This document shows, one piece after another, positions 48,501 through 61,600 of a stretch of DNA of 64,000 bases. Position 1 is the first letter of the stretch. Every line of letters begins with the position of its first letter. The notes under the pieces are model-generated. The model saw only the letters and a list, made by a program, of their open reading frames with translations. It ran no database searches and was not told the origin of the DNA. The position numbers and the translations under genes are program-made. The DNA is from Aurifilum marmelostoma (taxonomy: Eukaryota > Ascomycota > Sordariomycetes > Diaporthales > Cryphonectriaceae): NCBI GenBank assembly GCA_027559495.1, contig JAMXSV010000021.1, forward strand, positions 868,001-932,000. The letters run 5' to 3'.

Positions 48501-51500
48501 GCTTAGCTATATAAAGAACTATTAATTAATAAAAAAAAGTATACTTAATAGTATTTACTCTTTTTATAAATTGCAGAAGCTAATATAGAATCTAGAAAGG
48601 AATTTAAAGATATATTATAAAAATATTATAAATTTACTAAATTATTTTTAAGAAAGTATAAAGAATTGCTTTCTAGTAGAATTTAATTTAATTATAAAAT
48701 ACTTTTTAAGAAAGAAATAGAATTAAAGTTTTTTTTTATTTATAGACTAAATAAAGTAAAACTTAAAGCACTTAAAGAGTACTTAAATAAGAATCTTAAA
48801 AAAGAATATATTAAAGAATTATACTCTCTAATAAAATACTTAATTCTTTTTATATTTAAGAAAAATAGCAAACTAAAGCTATATATAAATTTTAAATAAC
48901 TTAATAATATAATAATTAAGAATTATTACTCTTTACTAAAAAGCAATAAATTATAAGATAGAATGCAAAATATATAATAGTTTATAGCGCTTAATCTTAA
49001 GAAAGAATACTATTATATTAGAATTAAGGAAAGCAATAAGTAGAAAATAGCTTTTAGGACTTACTATAAATATTATAAATATTATATTATATTATTTAAA
49101 TTAATTAATATATTAGCTATATTTTAATATATAATTAATTATATTCTTTGCAAATTCCTTAATATCTTTATTATTACTTACTTAAATAATATTCTTATTT
49201 ATTTAAAAAATCTTAAGATATATAAATAATATATATAGACTATATTATAAATATTATAAGATGCTAAGATGCTAGTAGAGCTTATAAAATATTATTTTTA
49301 TATTTAAAAGATAAATTACTTTAAATATACTTTTAAGCTAAGCAAGATTTATATATAAAAAGATAAAATTAAGGCAATTAAGAATTAGCTAATATTTAAA
49401 AATTTTATAAATATTAAAGCATTTTTTAAATATATTAATTTCTATTAATAGTTTATTAAGAATTATAATAAGATAATTAAGCTTCTTATAGAACTTACTA
49501 AAAAGAAAATATTATTTCTTTAGATAGAAGAATAATAGTAAGCATTTAATAAGATTAAGGAATTTATATTAAAAGATTTAATTTATAAAAAACTAAATCT
49601 TAGCAAAGAACTTAAGCTATATATAAATATATTAGACTTTGCTATTAAAGCAAAACTTAATTAATATAATAAGAAAGAATAATTAAAATTAATTGCTAAC
49701 TTTTTAAAAAAGCTTAATAAACTAAAATTATAATATAGAATACTAAATAAAGAATTTATAGCTATTATAGAAGCATTTAAGAAATAAAAATAATATTTTA
49801 TTAGTATAAAATATTAAATTAAGATATTCTTTAATTATAAAAATTTTATTATATTTACTATAATAAAAATACTTAATAGATAATAAGTAAAATAGGCTAA
49901 ATACTTATTATAATTTAATTTTAAAATTATTTATATTTAAAAAAAGAAAAATATTAAAGTAAATGCTTTTAGCAAATAATCTAATTATTAGAATAAAATT
50001 ATAAAAGAAATTTAGAATATTTTTATAATAGATAAAGAAAGAAATCTTATTAATATATATAAAAAGCTAAATATTATTCTTAAAATTAATTAAATAAGCA
50101 AAAACTTAAAGAATATAATTTTAAAGAAATAAGATTATTATATTTAGAATATATATAGCGCTTTAGTATATAAATATTAGGGAATTAGAGCAATTTTAGT
50201 ATAAATTTTAAAATATTAAAATCTATTAGACTTTAAGAAGAGAATTAAAAATCTCTTATAGAATTGCAATAGCTATAAGAAGAATAAAGCAAAAAGATAT
50301 AAGCTTTATAAATTGCTTTATTCTTTATTAGTATTAAGTTTAGCTTAATAATTAGCTAGCCTAAACTTTATTATTAAGCTATTTCCTTTATAAAAACTCT
50401 TAATTAAAATGCAATTTAATAGTATTTTAATAGTAATTTGCAAATTAAGTAAGTATACTTATTTTCTACTATATAAAAAGAGTAGTATAGCAAAAGATTT
50501 TGCATATATATTTCTTAAAATAATTATAGCTAATTATAGCATATTATAGAAAATTATTTTAAATAAGGATAGAAAGTTTGCATTAAACTTTTAAATCTTA
50601 CTTATAAAGCAGCTTAAAGCAGCTTATAAGATATTAATAGCATTTTATTTATAAATAAATAAATAAATAAAATATATAAATTAAATTTTAAAATAATATT
50701 TATATTATTATATTAATTATAAATAAAATAATTAAGTTAAATTATTACTATTAGTATAATTTATATATAATAGTATAAATATAAATATAATAAAGATATT
50801 ATTATTCTATATAATATATAAATATAATTTTATAATATATTATAAAGTATTATTAGGAGTAAATGTAAAAGCAGTAGATAAAAAGGCTTAAAGAATTTAA
50901 AAAATCTATAAAGATTTATAGCAAGAATTTATATTTATTAGAGAATAAATAATAAGATATACTAATGCTAAGAGAATTAAGGGACTAATTTTTAAAAAGG
51001 AAGATAAGATTTATCTTTTTTAATAAAATATTAAGATAAAAAGATTTAGTAATAAGCTTAATTATAAAAAGCTTAGCTTATTTAAAATTTTGCAAAAAAA
51101 TTTATTAATTAATTATAAACTTGCGCTCTTCTATAGTATAAGAATATATTTAGTTTTTTATATTTTACTATTTAAACTAGTATTAAAGAATATAAAGATT
51201 AATAATAATATTAAAATTAAAGATAATAAATTAAAATATAAAATTAAGAGAATTCTTAAATATAGAGAATAAAATAATATGCTAAAATACTTAGTTAAAT
51301 AAAAGAATTATCTTTTAAGCAAAAATATATAAGAATTTTTAGAAAATATTATTAATGCATTAGAATAACTTATAAAGTATTAGTCTAAGAAAGAATAGCT
51401 ATAGTAGTAATTAGTTATTAAAAAGATAGTTAGATATTTCTATTAGTTAGAGAAGAATGCTAATTATAAATAGATTAGTTATTATAAGAATTAGTTAGAA

Positions 51501-52394
51501 GATTAATTAATAAGCAAGGCTTATCTATTTAAAGAAAATCTAACTAGTTAAGAAAATAAATAATTAGCTTAGAAAGTTACTAATTATATAAATACTAAAT
51601 AGAATGCTTACTAAGTAAAAAGGAATAATTAGAAAGATATCTATTAATTTAATTTAGAAAGTAATAATAAGCAAATTGCAATTTAGAAAGCCTCTTTAGC
51701 AAATCTCTTTGCCTTAAAGCAAAGATTAGAGGCTATAGTAAGCAATCCCTTAGCTAGAAAATTAGACTAGTTTACTATAGCATTTTCTATATCTATAGAG
51801 TTCTAATTAAACCTTTTAAAGTTAGGAACTTTAGCAGAAATAATAATCTTTTTAGAGATTATCTCTTATACTATCTTAGAAGCATAATAATGCTCTTCTT
51901 TAGCCTTTATCTAATTAAGCTTTTTTATATTATTAATCCCTTAATATATAGCGCATATTATCTTATTAAACTATATCTATTTCTATTTCTATAAATAAAG
52001 CACCTTTTCCTTAGCAGCTTGCAGCTTATTTTCTAGTTTCTAGTATTAAGCAGCAATTTTCTAAAGCTTAGATAGACTAATGCTTTAAATATTGCAATAT
52101 AAATAATTAAAATAAATATATTTAGTATAGTAGAATAAATCCGAAAGAAATACTTAGTAGAAAAGAATGCTATAATTCTTATAGAAAGAATAAGAAGATA
52201 TAGTAAAAGAATTTTAAAAAATAGCAGAAAGCAGACTTTTATATTCCTTAGTCTTACAAGAATAAGATTTAAGAGCTTAAGATTTATTAACTTTGCCTAA
52301 TATAATAAATTAAGCAAGCATAATAAAATAATAAAGAATTATAGAGAAGCTTATAGAAGATTATTCGAAATAATAATTAATAAAAAAGAGATAA

Positions 52395-52845
52395 TATTAT
52401 AATTTGCAGTAGTTAGGATATAAGGCATAGGGGCTACTTAAGGCAAATCTCTTAGCGCTAGAAGTTTAATACTTATCTATAAAAGAATATTATATAATCT
52501 AGGATTAGGATTATAATAGGAATAGATTATTAGATTACTAAATAATCTAATAAGCTAGGATTACTTAGATTATTAGTAAGCTAGATAAGCTATAAAGAAG
52601 AATAGAATATATAACTATAATTATTATTATTATTAGATAGACCTAGTATATAGCTCTTTAGTTATTAATTTAAGCACTAGAGTATACTAATCTAGTAGCC
52701 TTAAAAGCAGTAAGCATTGCAGTATAATTATATCTACAATTACCCTTTATATTCTATACTAAAGGAGAAGCTTAATACTGCTCTTGCTAGCATAAACCTC
52801 TTATATACCAGGATTATTGTTATTAATACTATAGTGCTTATTATA
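52395..52845 (+). repeat. 3' LTR of gypsy element 1
   Basis: A 451-bp match to the 5' LTR, starting TATTATAATTTGCAG and ending AGTGCTTATTATA, followed directly by the AGAAT target duplication. Confidence 0.9.
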
Positions 52846-53250
52846 AGAATGCAATACTCTTTCTTTAAATTCTTTATCTTATTCTTTAACTTCTAATACT
52901 AAGTAAAAATATATAATAAATTTAAGAAATTAGTAATTTTAAGTATATTATACTTAAAGGATTAATAATAGATATATTTAGCGCAATAGAAAAAGTCTTT
53001 AGCAAAAATCTAATAAAATTTAAAGCTTTATTTATTATAAAAAGAATAAAGAATTATATTAATAGCTTAAAAGAGAATAATAGAGTATAAGGATTTTTTT
53101 ATTTAAACTTATTAGAATAAAAATTAAGAGATTTTAGTTTTAAGATTTTATTTAATATCTTAATTAGAAAAGCATAATAATTAAAAATAAGAATAAAAAA
53201 GAAAACTTATAAAAGATTATTAAAAATAATAATTTATAGAAAAAAGATAA

Positions 53251-53952
53251 TATTATAATTTATCTAATATATAAATTATAATAAAATTATAGCATAGTAC
53301 TAAAACTATTTAAAATAAATTTTAAAAAGCTAAGGATTTAATACTTTAATGCAAAGTTAGTATAATAAAAATTATATAATCTAGGGTGTTATAGATATAG
53401 CTTGCTGCTGCCTTAAATTCCTTCTCTAGCTTAAAGGGAACCTAAGAATTAAGGTTAGATTATATAACCCCGCCCTAAATAAAATCTCTACCTTACTAGC
53501 TCTATCTGCTTATTCTATATCGCAGCTCTTTAAGCTATATCTTAACTATCTAGCCCATACCTGCCTAAGAATAGTACTTATTAATTTATAGTTAATAGAA
53601 CTTTAAACCGCCTACTTGCTATCTATCTTTTCCTTCTGCTGCTACTATAATATAAGATTAGGATTATAAAAAATATATAATTAAAGGAGTTATTTATTAA
53701 TTTTATTAATTAGTTAAAGAAATTAATTATTAAATTAATTAGCTTAAATAAAAAGTAGAATATATAAGAATATAATTATTACTAACTAAATAAATTATTA
53801 TATATAGCTTTTTAATTATTAATTTAAGTATTACTTTTAATATAAATAATAGCTTTATTGCTAATAATATATTATAAAAATTATTAGAATTATTTCTATA
53901 TTCTTTAAAGCTTACTTTAATATCCTATTTGCTTAATATAAATTCTTATATA
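53251..53952 (+). repeat. LTR-like repeat, family 2, copy c, interrupted
   Basis: Starts TATTATAATTTATC and matches the copies at 11,803 and 23,033. It is split by a 265-bp insertion at 53,387 placed after ATAATCTAGG, and its 3' end abuts a second copy of the same insert at 53,953. It therefore records successive insertions. Confidence 0.55.
53387..53653 (+). mobile_element. Short LTR-like insert, copy F
   Basis: About 265 bp starting TGTTATAGATATAG and ending CTGCTACTATAATA, less AT-rich than its surroundings (it contains ACCCCGCCCT and CCATACCTGCC). It is repeated in the same orientation at 53,953. Its flanks are contiguous family-2 LTR sequence, so it is an insertion. It could be a solo LTR or a non-autonomous element; no coding capacity. 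Confidence 0.55.
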
Positions 53953-54221
53953 TATTATAGATATAGCCTGCCTGCTGCCTTAAATTCCCTCTCTAGCCCA
54001 GAGAGGACCTAAAGATTAGAGTTAGAATATATAACTCTGCCTTAAATAAAATCTCTGCTCTGCTAGCCCTATCTGCTTATTCTATATTATAGCTCTTTAA
54101 GCTATATCTTAACTACTTAGCTTATATCTGCTTAAGAATAATGCCTATTAGTCTATAGTAAATAGAATCCTAAATCTGCTTACTTATTATTTACTTAACT
54201 GCCCTACTGCTACTATAATAT
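53953..54221 (+). mobile_element. Short LTR-like insert, copy G
   Basis: A direct repeat of copy F (starts TATTATAGATATAG, ends CTGCTACTATAATA), about 300 bp downstream. It differs mainly by transitions and a few short indels. The intervening DNA is family-2 LTR sequence, not an internal domain, so F and G look like separate insertions. Confidence 0.55.
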
Positions 54222-54557
54222 TATATAGCTTCTTTCTTTAAATAGCAATAATAATAATTTATTTAGTATTACTGCTAGCAATAAAGATACTTAAGATATT
54301 AGCAGATTATATAGCTTAATATATCTTAAAATAGCTTTTTTATTTATAAAATTTTAACTATTATATTATAATTTTAAAAGAAAATAGAATTATTTTAAAT
54401 TAGAAAGTTTAAAATCTTTATATTAAAATAATAAAGTATAATATTATTATTTAGTATTAATAATATTAATTAAAGAAAGCTTAAAAGAATCTTTTAATAG
54501 CTAAAATTAGTAAAAGAAAAGCTTTTAAGCTAGTTTAATTAATTATAACTGCTTTTA
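54222..54557. other. AT-rich stretch without recognised gene
   Basis: About 330 bp between insert G and the LTR at 54,558. No repeat or protein relic recognised. Confidence 0.5.
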
Positions 54558-56665
54558 TATTATAACCTGCAATAGTTATAACAAAGGGGGTATAGCAGCT
54601 GCCTAAAATAGACCCTTAGAGCTAGAAGTTCAACACTTGCTTATAGAACCTAATAGGGATTACCTAATCTAGCTAGCTAATTAGGATAGATATATTAAAT
54701 TAGAAATATATCTAATATATCTAGATATGCTAAATTACTAATATATCTAATATAGCTGATATAGTTAGATATAACTAAATAAACTATATAATTTAAGCAT
54801 AATTACTCTTTAAATATATATAAATATTCTATAATTCTTTAATTATTAATTTAAGTATTAAATTATATTAATTTAGTAGCCTTAAAAATAGTAAGCATTG
54901 CAATGCAATTGCAATTATAATTACTCTTTATATTCTATACTTAAAAAGAAACTTAGCATTACTTTTACTAATATAAACTTCTTATATATTTAGATTATTA
55001 TTATTAATATTATAATACTTATTATATTTTAATAATTTATATTTAAAAATAATTTAGTATTTTCTCTTTAAGCATTATAAAATATAATAGCGCTTTAAAT
55101 TTTAATTAGATTTACTGCTAGTAATAGTATTATTAATTTTATTAAGCAAGTTATAATATTTATTAATTATATTAAAAAACTTAAGAAGCAGAAAATAGTT
55201 ATAAAGAAGCTTTATTATAAAATAAAAATACTAGAATTTTATAAAGGCAAATATTATACTTTTTAAGCATTTCTTATTTAATATAAAGCTTATTTTTATT
55301 ATAAGAAGAAAAAGTTTAGTAATAAGTAGAATAAGATTATCTTTATAAAATATTATTTTATAGAAAATGCTTTTACTTAATTTAAATCTATTTTTAGAAA
55401 TTACTTTAAGTTTAATAAATTTAAGTAAAAAAATAATATTAAATATATTTTTAAAAACTTTAATAATCTAAAATAAGCATTTAAGAATATCTTTAGCAAT
55501 ATAAATAAATAATATAAAGCTAAATAAAAGCTTCTTAAGCTTAAGCAAATTAAATTAATAGCTAAATATATTATAAAGTTTTATAAGGCTTTTTCTATTT
55601 TTAATAAAATAATATAGCTTTTATTATATAATATTATAATAGATTTAAAAATAAAGTTAAAAATAATTTTATTAGAATAAAATAATTTATAAAGCTTGCA
55701 GAATTTATTATATTAGCTATTAAGATTAATAATAAATAATATAAATAATAATTTAAGAAAAAAAAAAAAGCTAAATTATATAAATTCTTTAAATAATAGC
55801 TAATTTTAAAAAGAAATATTAATATTCTAAGAAATAGCAGAATTAAAATTAATTTAATATAGCTTATAAAGAAATAATTTATTTAGAATTTATAAAATTA
55901 AATGCTATAAATAGAAATAATAATAGAATTAAATGCTATAATTATAGCAAATTTAAATATTTTGCAAAAAATTATTACTAATTAAGAAAGAAAAAATAGC
56001 AATTTATTTTTAAAGAATAATAGATTAGCTATATAAAAGAATAATAAGCAAATATTATAAAAAAAGAATAATTAATATATTAGAATTAAAGCTATCTTAT
56101 AAAGTAAGTATTAAATAATATATTTTAGCATACTTTTCTTAGTTAAATAGCTTACTATAATAATTACTACTTAATATATTTTTTAGAGAAGAAAAGCTTT
56201 AAATAGTTTCTTAAAGCTTTTAAGAAAAAGAGATAAGTTATAATAGAAAAAAAAGAATCTTTATATAACTAAATTTTTAATTAAAATAACTTTAATTATT
56301 TATTTAATATTTTAAATTCTTTATATATTATAAATAAGAAAGAGAATTTAAAATGCTATCTTTATAATTATTAGCTAATATAATAAGTATTAAATAATAA
56401 AAATATTTACTACTTTAAATACTTTTTTCTTTAATTTAGCAATAAAAAAGATAATAATACTAATTCTAAAATATAAATACTTTTCTAGCATAATACTAAA
56501 AAAAAGGAATTGCAGAATAAGTAATTAAATAATTTGCTAAAGCTTATTATTTAAATAAAAAATAAAAATAGCAATAATATATCTAAGCTTAAGAAAATAT
56601 AGAATTTTCTTATAAATATTAAATAAAATTTAAAGCTTATAAATATTAAATACTTTATATATAAG
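54558..56665 (+). mobile_element. Gypsy element 2: 5' LTR and partial gag, interrupted
   Basis: An LTR (54,558-55,026, about 469 bp, a variant of the element 1 LTR) is followed by gag sequence matching 45,584-47,225 of element 1, with the zinc-knuckle region near 55,935-55,985. The gag match stops exactly where the next LTR begins at 56,666, so the rest of this element should lie beyond later insertions. No matching 3' LTR in the window. Confidence 0.75.
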
Positions 56666-58675
56666 TATTATAACCCGCAATAGTTAGGATATAAGGCATA
56701 GAGGCTACCTAAGGCGAATTCCTTAGCGCTAGAAGTTTAATACTTACCTATAGAGCTATACTATACTTATATAATCTTAGAGTTAAAGTTATAGAATAAC
56801 TATATTAAATTACTATATAGTTTAATATATTTAAAAATAATTATATTAACTTACTATATAGTTAAGAATAATTATTAAAAACTAAATAGACTATATAGTT
56901 TAGATATAACTATCCTTTAAATATATATAAATAGTTTATAATTCTTTAGTTATTAATTTAAGTATTAGATTATACTAATCTAATAGCTTTAAAGGCAGTA
57001 AGCATTATAATATAACTATAATTATAATTACTCTTTATATTCTATATTTTAGAAGAAATTTAGTATTATTTTTACTAATATAAACCCCTTATATATTTAA
57101 ATTATTATTATTAATACTATAATGCTTATTATATTTTAATAACTTATATTTAAAAATAATTTAGTATTTTCTTTTTAATTACTATAAAATATAATAGCGC
57201 TTTAAATTCTAATTAAATTTATTACTAATAGCAGTATTATTAATTTTGCTAAGCAAATTATAATATTTATTAATTATATTAAAAAGCTTAAAAAGCAAAA
57301 GATAATTATAAAGAAGTTTTATTATAAGATAGAAATACTAAAACTTTATAAAAGCAAATAATATATCTTTTAAGTATTCTTTATTTAATATAAAGCTTAC
57401 TTTTATTATAAAAAAAAGAAATTTAATAATAAGTAGAATAAAGTTATTTTTATAGAATATTGCCTTATAGGAAATGCCCTTACTTAATTTAAATCTATTT
57501 TTAAAAATTATTTTAAGTTTAATAAATTTAAATAAAAAAATAATATTAAGTATATTTTTAAAGATTTTAATAATATAAAATAAGCACTTAAAAATATCTT
57601 TAATAATATAAATAAATAATATAAAGCTAAATAAGAGCTTTTTAGGCTTAAGTAAATTAAATTAGTAGCTAAATATATTATAAAGTTTTGCAAAGCCTCT
57701 TCTTATCTTTAGTAAAATAATGCAGCTTTTATTACTTAATATTATAATAGACTTAAAAATAAAATTCAAAATAATTTTATTAAAGTAGAATAACTTATAA
57801 AGCTTATAAATTTTATTGCGCTAGCTATTAAAATTAATAATAAATAATATAAGTAATAATTTAAAAAATAAAAGAAGAGCTAGATTATATAAATCTTTTA
57901 AGCAATAGCTAATTCTAAAAAGAAGTACTAATATCCTAAGAGATAATAGAATTAGAATTAATCTAATATAAATTATAAAGAAATAATTTATATAGAATTA
58001 ATAGAATTAAATGCTATAAGTAAAAGCAATAATAGAATTAAGTGCTATAATTATAATAAATTTAGATATTTTGCAAGAAACTATTATTAGCTAAAAAGAG
58101 AAAAATAGTAATTTATTCTTAAAGAATAATAAATTAGCTATAATAAAGAATAATAAGCAAATATTATAGAAAAAAAATAACTAATATATTAGAATTAAAG
58201 CTATCTTATAAAGTAAGCATTAAATAATATATTCTAGTATACTTTCCTTAATTAAATAGCCTATTATAATAATTATTGCTTAATATATCTCTTAAAGAAA
58301 AAAGGCTTTAAATAGTTTTCTAAAATTTTTAAGAAAAAAAGATAAATTGCAATAGAAAGAAAAGAATCTCTATATAATTAAATTCTAAATTAGAATAACT
58401 CTAATTATTTATTTAGTATTTTAAATTCTCTATATATTATAAATAAGAAAGAGAATTTAAAGCGCTTTTCTTATAATTATTAATTAATATAGCAAGTATT
58501 AAATAATAAGAATATCTATAATCTTAAATACCCTTCTTTTTAAATTAATAATAAAAGAAATAATAATATTAATCTTAAGATATATATATTCTCTTAGCAT
58601 AATACTAAAGAAGAGGAATTGCAAAATAGATAGCTAAATAACCTACTAGAATCTATTACTTAGATAAAGAATAAA
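56666..58675 (+). mobile_element. Gypsy element 3: 5' LTR and partial gag, interrupted
   Basis: An LTR at 56,666-57,133 (468 bp) is followed by gag sequence equivalent to element 1 up to about 47,125, zinc knuckle near 58,030. It is preceded by ATAAG, the presumed target duplication inside the gag of element 2. It is broken at 58,675 by the next LTR. Confidence 0.75.
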
Positions 58676-61600
58676 TATTATAACCTATAATAGTTAGAAT
58701 ATAGAAGCATAAAGGCTACTTAGGATAAACCCTTTAGCGCTAGAAGTTTAATATTTACTTATAGAACTATATTAAAATTATATAATCTTAGGCTTAGGAT
58801 TGCAAGCTAACTATATTAACTATATATATAATTAAATATATTTAGAAATAACTATATTAACTTATTATATAGTTAAAGATAGTTATTAAGATTAAATAGA
58901 CTATATAATCTAAGTATAATTATCTTTTAAATATATATAGATATTCTATAGCTCTTTAGTTATTAATTTAAGTATTAGATTATACTAATCTAATAGCTTT
59001 AAAGGCAATAAGCATTATAGTGCAATTATAATTATAATTACTCTTTATATTCTATACTTAAGAAGAAACTTAGCATTGCTCTTACTAATATAAATTCTTT
59101 ATATATTTAAATTATTATTATTAATACTATAATATTTATTATATTTTAATAACTTATATTTAAGAATAATTTAATATTTTTCTTTTAATTACTATAAAAT
59201 ATAATAATGCTTTAAATCCTAATTAGATCTACTGCTAATAATAGTATTACTAATTTTGCTAAGCAAATTATAATATTTACTAATTATATTAAAGAGCTTA
59301 AGAAATAGAAGATAATTATAAAGAAGTTTTATTATAAAATAAAGATACTAGAACTTTATAAAAGTAAATATTATACTCTTTAAGTATTTCTTACTTAATA
59401 TAAAGCTTACTTTTACTATAAGAAAAGGAAGTTTAGCAATAAATAGAATAAGATTATTTTTATAAAATATTATTTTATAGAAGATACTTTTACTTAATTT
59501 AAATTTATCTTTAGAAACTACTTTAAATTTAATAAATCTAAATAAAAGAATAATATTAAGTATATCTTTAAAGATTTTAATAATATAAAATAAGTATTTA
59601 AAAATATTTTTAGCAATATAAATAAATAATATAAGGCTAAATAAAAACTCTTTAAGCTTAAGTAAATTAAGTTAATAGCTAAATATATTATAGAGTTTTA
59701 TAAAGCTTTTTCTTATCTTTAGTAAAATAATATAACTTTTATTGCTTAATATTATAATAAACTTAAAAATAAAGTTAAGAATAATCTTGCTAGAGTAGAA
59801 TAATTTATAAAGCTTATAGATTTTATTGCGCTAGCTACTAAGATTAATAATAGATAATATAAATAGCAGCTTAAGAAATAGGGGAAAAGCTAGATTATAT
59901 AAATTTTCTAAGCAATAGCTAATTCTAAGAAAAAGTATTAGTATTTTAAAAAATAGCAGAGCTAGAATTAATCTAGTATAGCTTATAAAGAAATAATTTA
60001 TTTAGAATTTATAAAATTAAATGCTATAAATAAGAGTAATAATAAGATTAAGTGCTATAATTATAGCAAGTTTAGATATTTTGCAAGAAACTATTATTAG
60101 TTAAGAAATAGAAGATAGCAATTTATCTCTAAAGGATAATAGATTAGCTATATTAGAGAATAATAAGCAAATATTATAGGAAAAGAATAATTAATATATT
60201 AAAGTTAAAGCTATTTTATAGAGTAAGCATTAGATAGTATATTTTAGTATACTTTTCTTAGTTAAATAGCTTACTATAATAATTATTACTTAATATATCT
60301 CTTAAAGAAGAAAAGCTTTAGATAATTTTCTAAGATTTCTAAGAAAAAAAGATAAATTATAATAGAAAAAAAGAACTTTTATATAACTAAATTCTAAATT
60401 AAAATAACTTTAATTATTTATTTAATACTTTAAATTCTCTATATATTATAAATAAGAAAAAAAATCTAAAATGCTTTTCTTATAATTATTAGTTAATATA
60501 GCAAGTATTAAATAATAAGTATATTTATAATTTTAAATATCTCTCTCTTTAATCTAGTAGTAAAAGGGATAATAATGCTAATTCTAAAATATAAATATTC
60601 TCCTAGAATAATATTAAAGAGAAGAAATTGCAAGATAGATAGCTAAATAATTTGCTAGAATTTATTACTTAGATAGAGGATAAGAATAGCAATAATATAT
60701 CTAAATTTAAGGAAATATAGAATTTCTTTATAAGCATTAGATAGAATTTAGAGCTTATAAATATTAAATATCTTATATATAAACTAAGCCTTTAAAAAGT
60801 ATTTATATTTATATACTTCTAGCTTTAGAACTTTCTTAAAAAGAAAGATATAAAAATTCGATTTAATTATTATAAGTACTATAAATATATATAAATTTCC
60901 TATATTATATATAATTGTAAGGAATACTTTTAGAAAAAGATTAAGTATAGATAATTCTTAGTATATAAATTAAAATAAATTATTTAGTTCTATAATAAGA
61001 AGGAACTAAGATTTTAAGAAGTGCTTTAAATAAAATATTATAATATATATATTAAGCTATTAGATAATTGCTCTAAGGAATATATTAATAAAGAAATAAG
61101 ATAGTAGTAATGCAAAAGGATTTATTATACTATTTATACTAGTAAAAAGTTATAAGACTAGCATTAATAAAAAAATAACTAAAGAAAGTATAAGTATAGG
61201 CAATAATAAGCTAAATAGTTAGCTTAAGCAGCAGTATATAAGGCTTAAAAGACCCTAAATAACTAAGATTATCTATAAAGAGATAATAATTAGTTTTTAT
61301 ATTAGAAAAAAGGTCTCTTTATGCAATTACTAAAAATAATTACTTATATATTATACTTTAGGCATAGATTTATAAATAATAATATAATATATTATTAGAT
61401 AGTAGTATATAGGAAAACTTTATATTTTCTAAGATTATTAACTAAGCATAATTACTATAGAAATAAAGAGAATAATCCTATACTTTTAGCATTATAGAAG
61501 AATAGCTTATAGCATATAATTAAGGCATTATAAACTAGTAGATTAATTATCTTTCTATTATAATTTATAATTTTATAATATATATATCTTTTAATATTAT

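Larger units (their letters stand above)
45133..52845 (+). mobile_element. Full-length chromodomain Ty3/gypsy retrotransposon (dead), element 1
   Basis: Two direct LTRs of 451 bp each are flanked by a perfect 5-bp target duplication AGAAT (45,128-45,132 and 52,846-52,850); the element is 7,713 bp. Plus-strand relics in order: gag with a CCHC zinc knuckle (about 46,490-46,540, KCYNYSKFGYFIRNYC); RT from about 48,840 (FKKNSKLKLYINF, matching FVKKKDGKLRLCVDF) with the catalytic box read as YLNN where the family has YLDD (about 49,180); RNase H about 49,600-50,000; integrase with a YKKNKAKRYKLYKLL segment near 50,280; and a chromodomain LKYLVK*KNYL near 51,280 (Trp codon now TAA). This order is that of chromoviruses. 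About 1 kb between chromodomain and 3' LTR is unexplained. Numerous stops make it non-coding. Confidence 0.9.

Noticed and set aside
51090..51272. 60-codon frame in the right AT-rich block
   Set aside because: It is the surviving open piece of gypsy pol between integrase and chromodomain, not an independent gene.
53387..54221. F and G as the two LTRs of one miniature retrotransposon
   Set aside because: The sequence between them is continuous with a family-2 LTR on the left of F, so separate insertions are more likely; kept only as an alternative.
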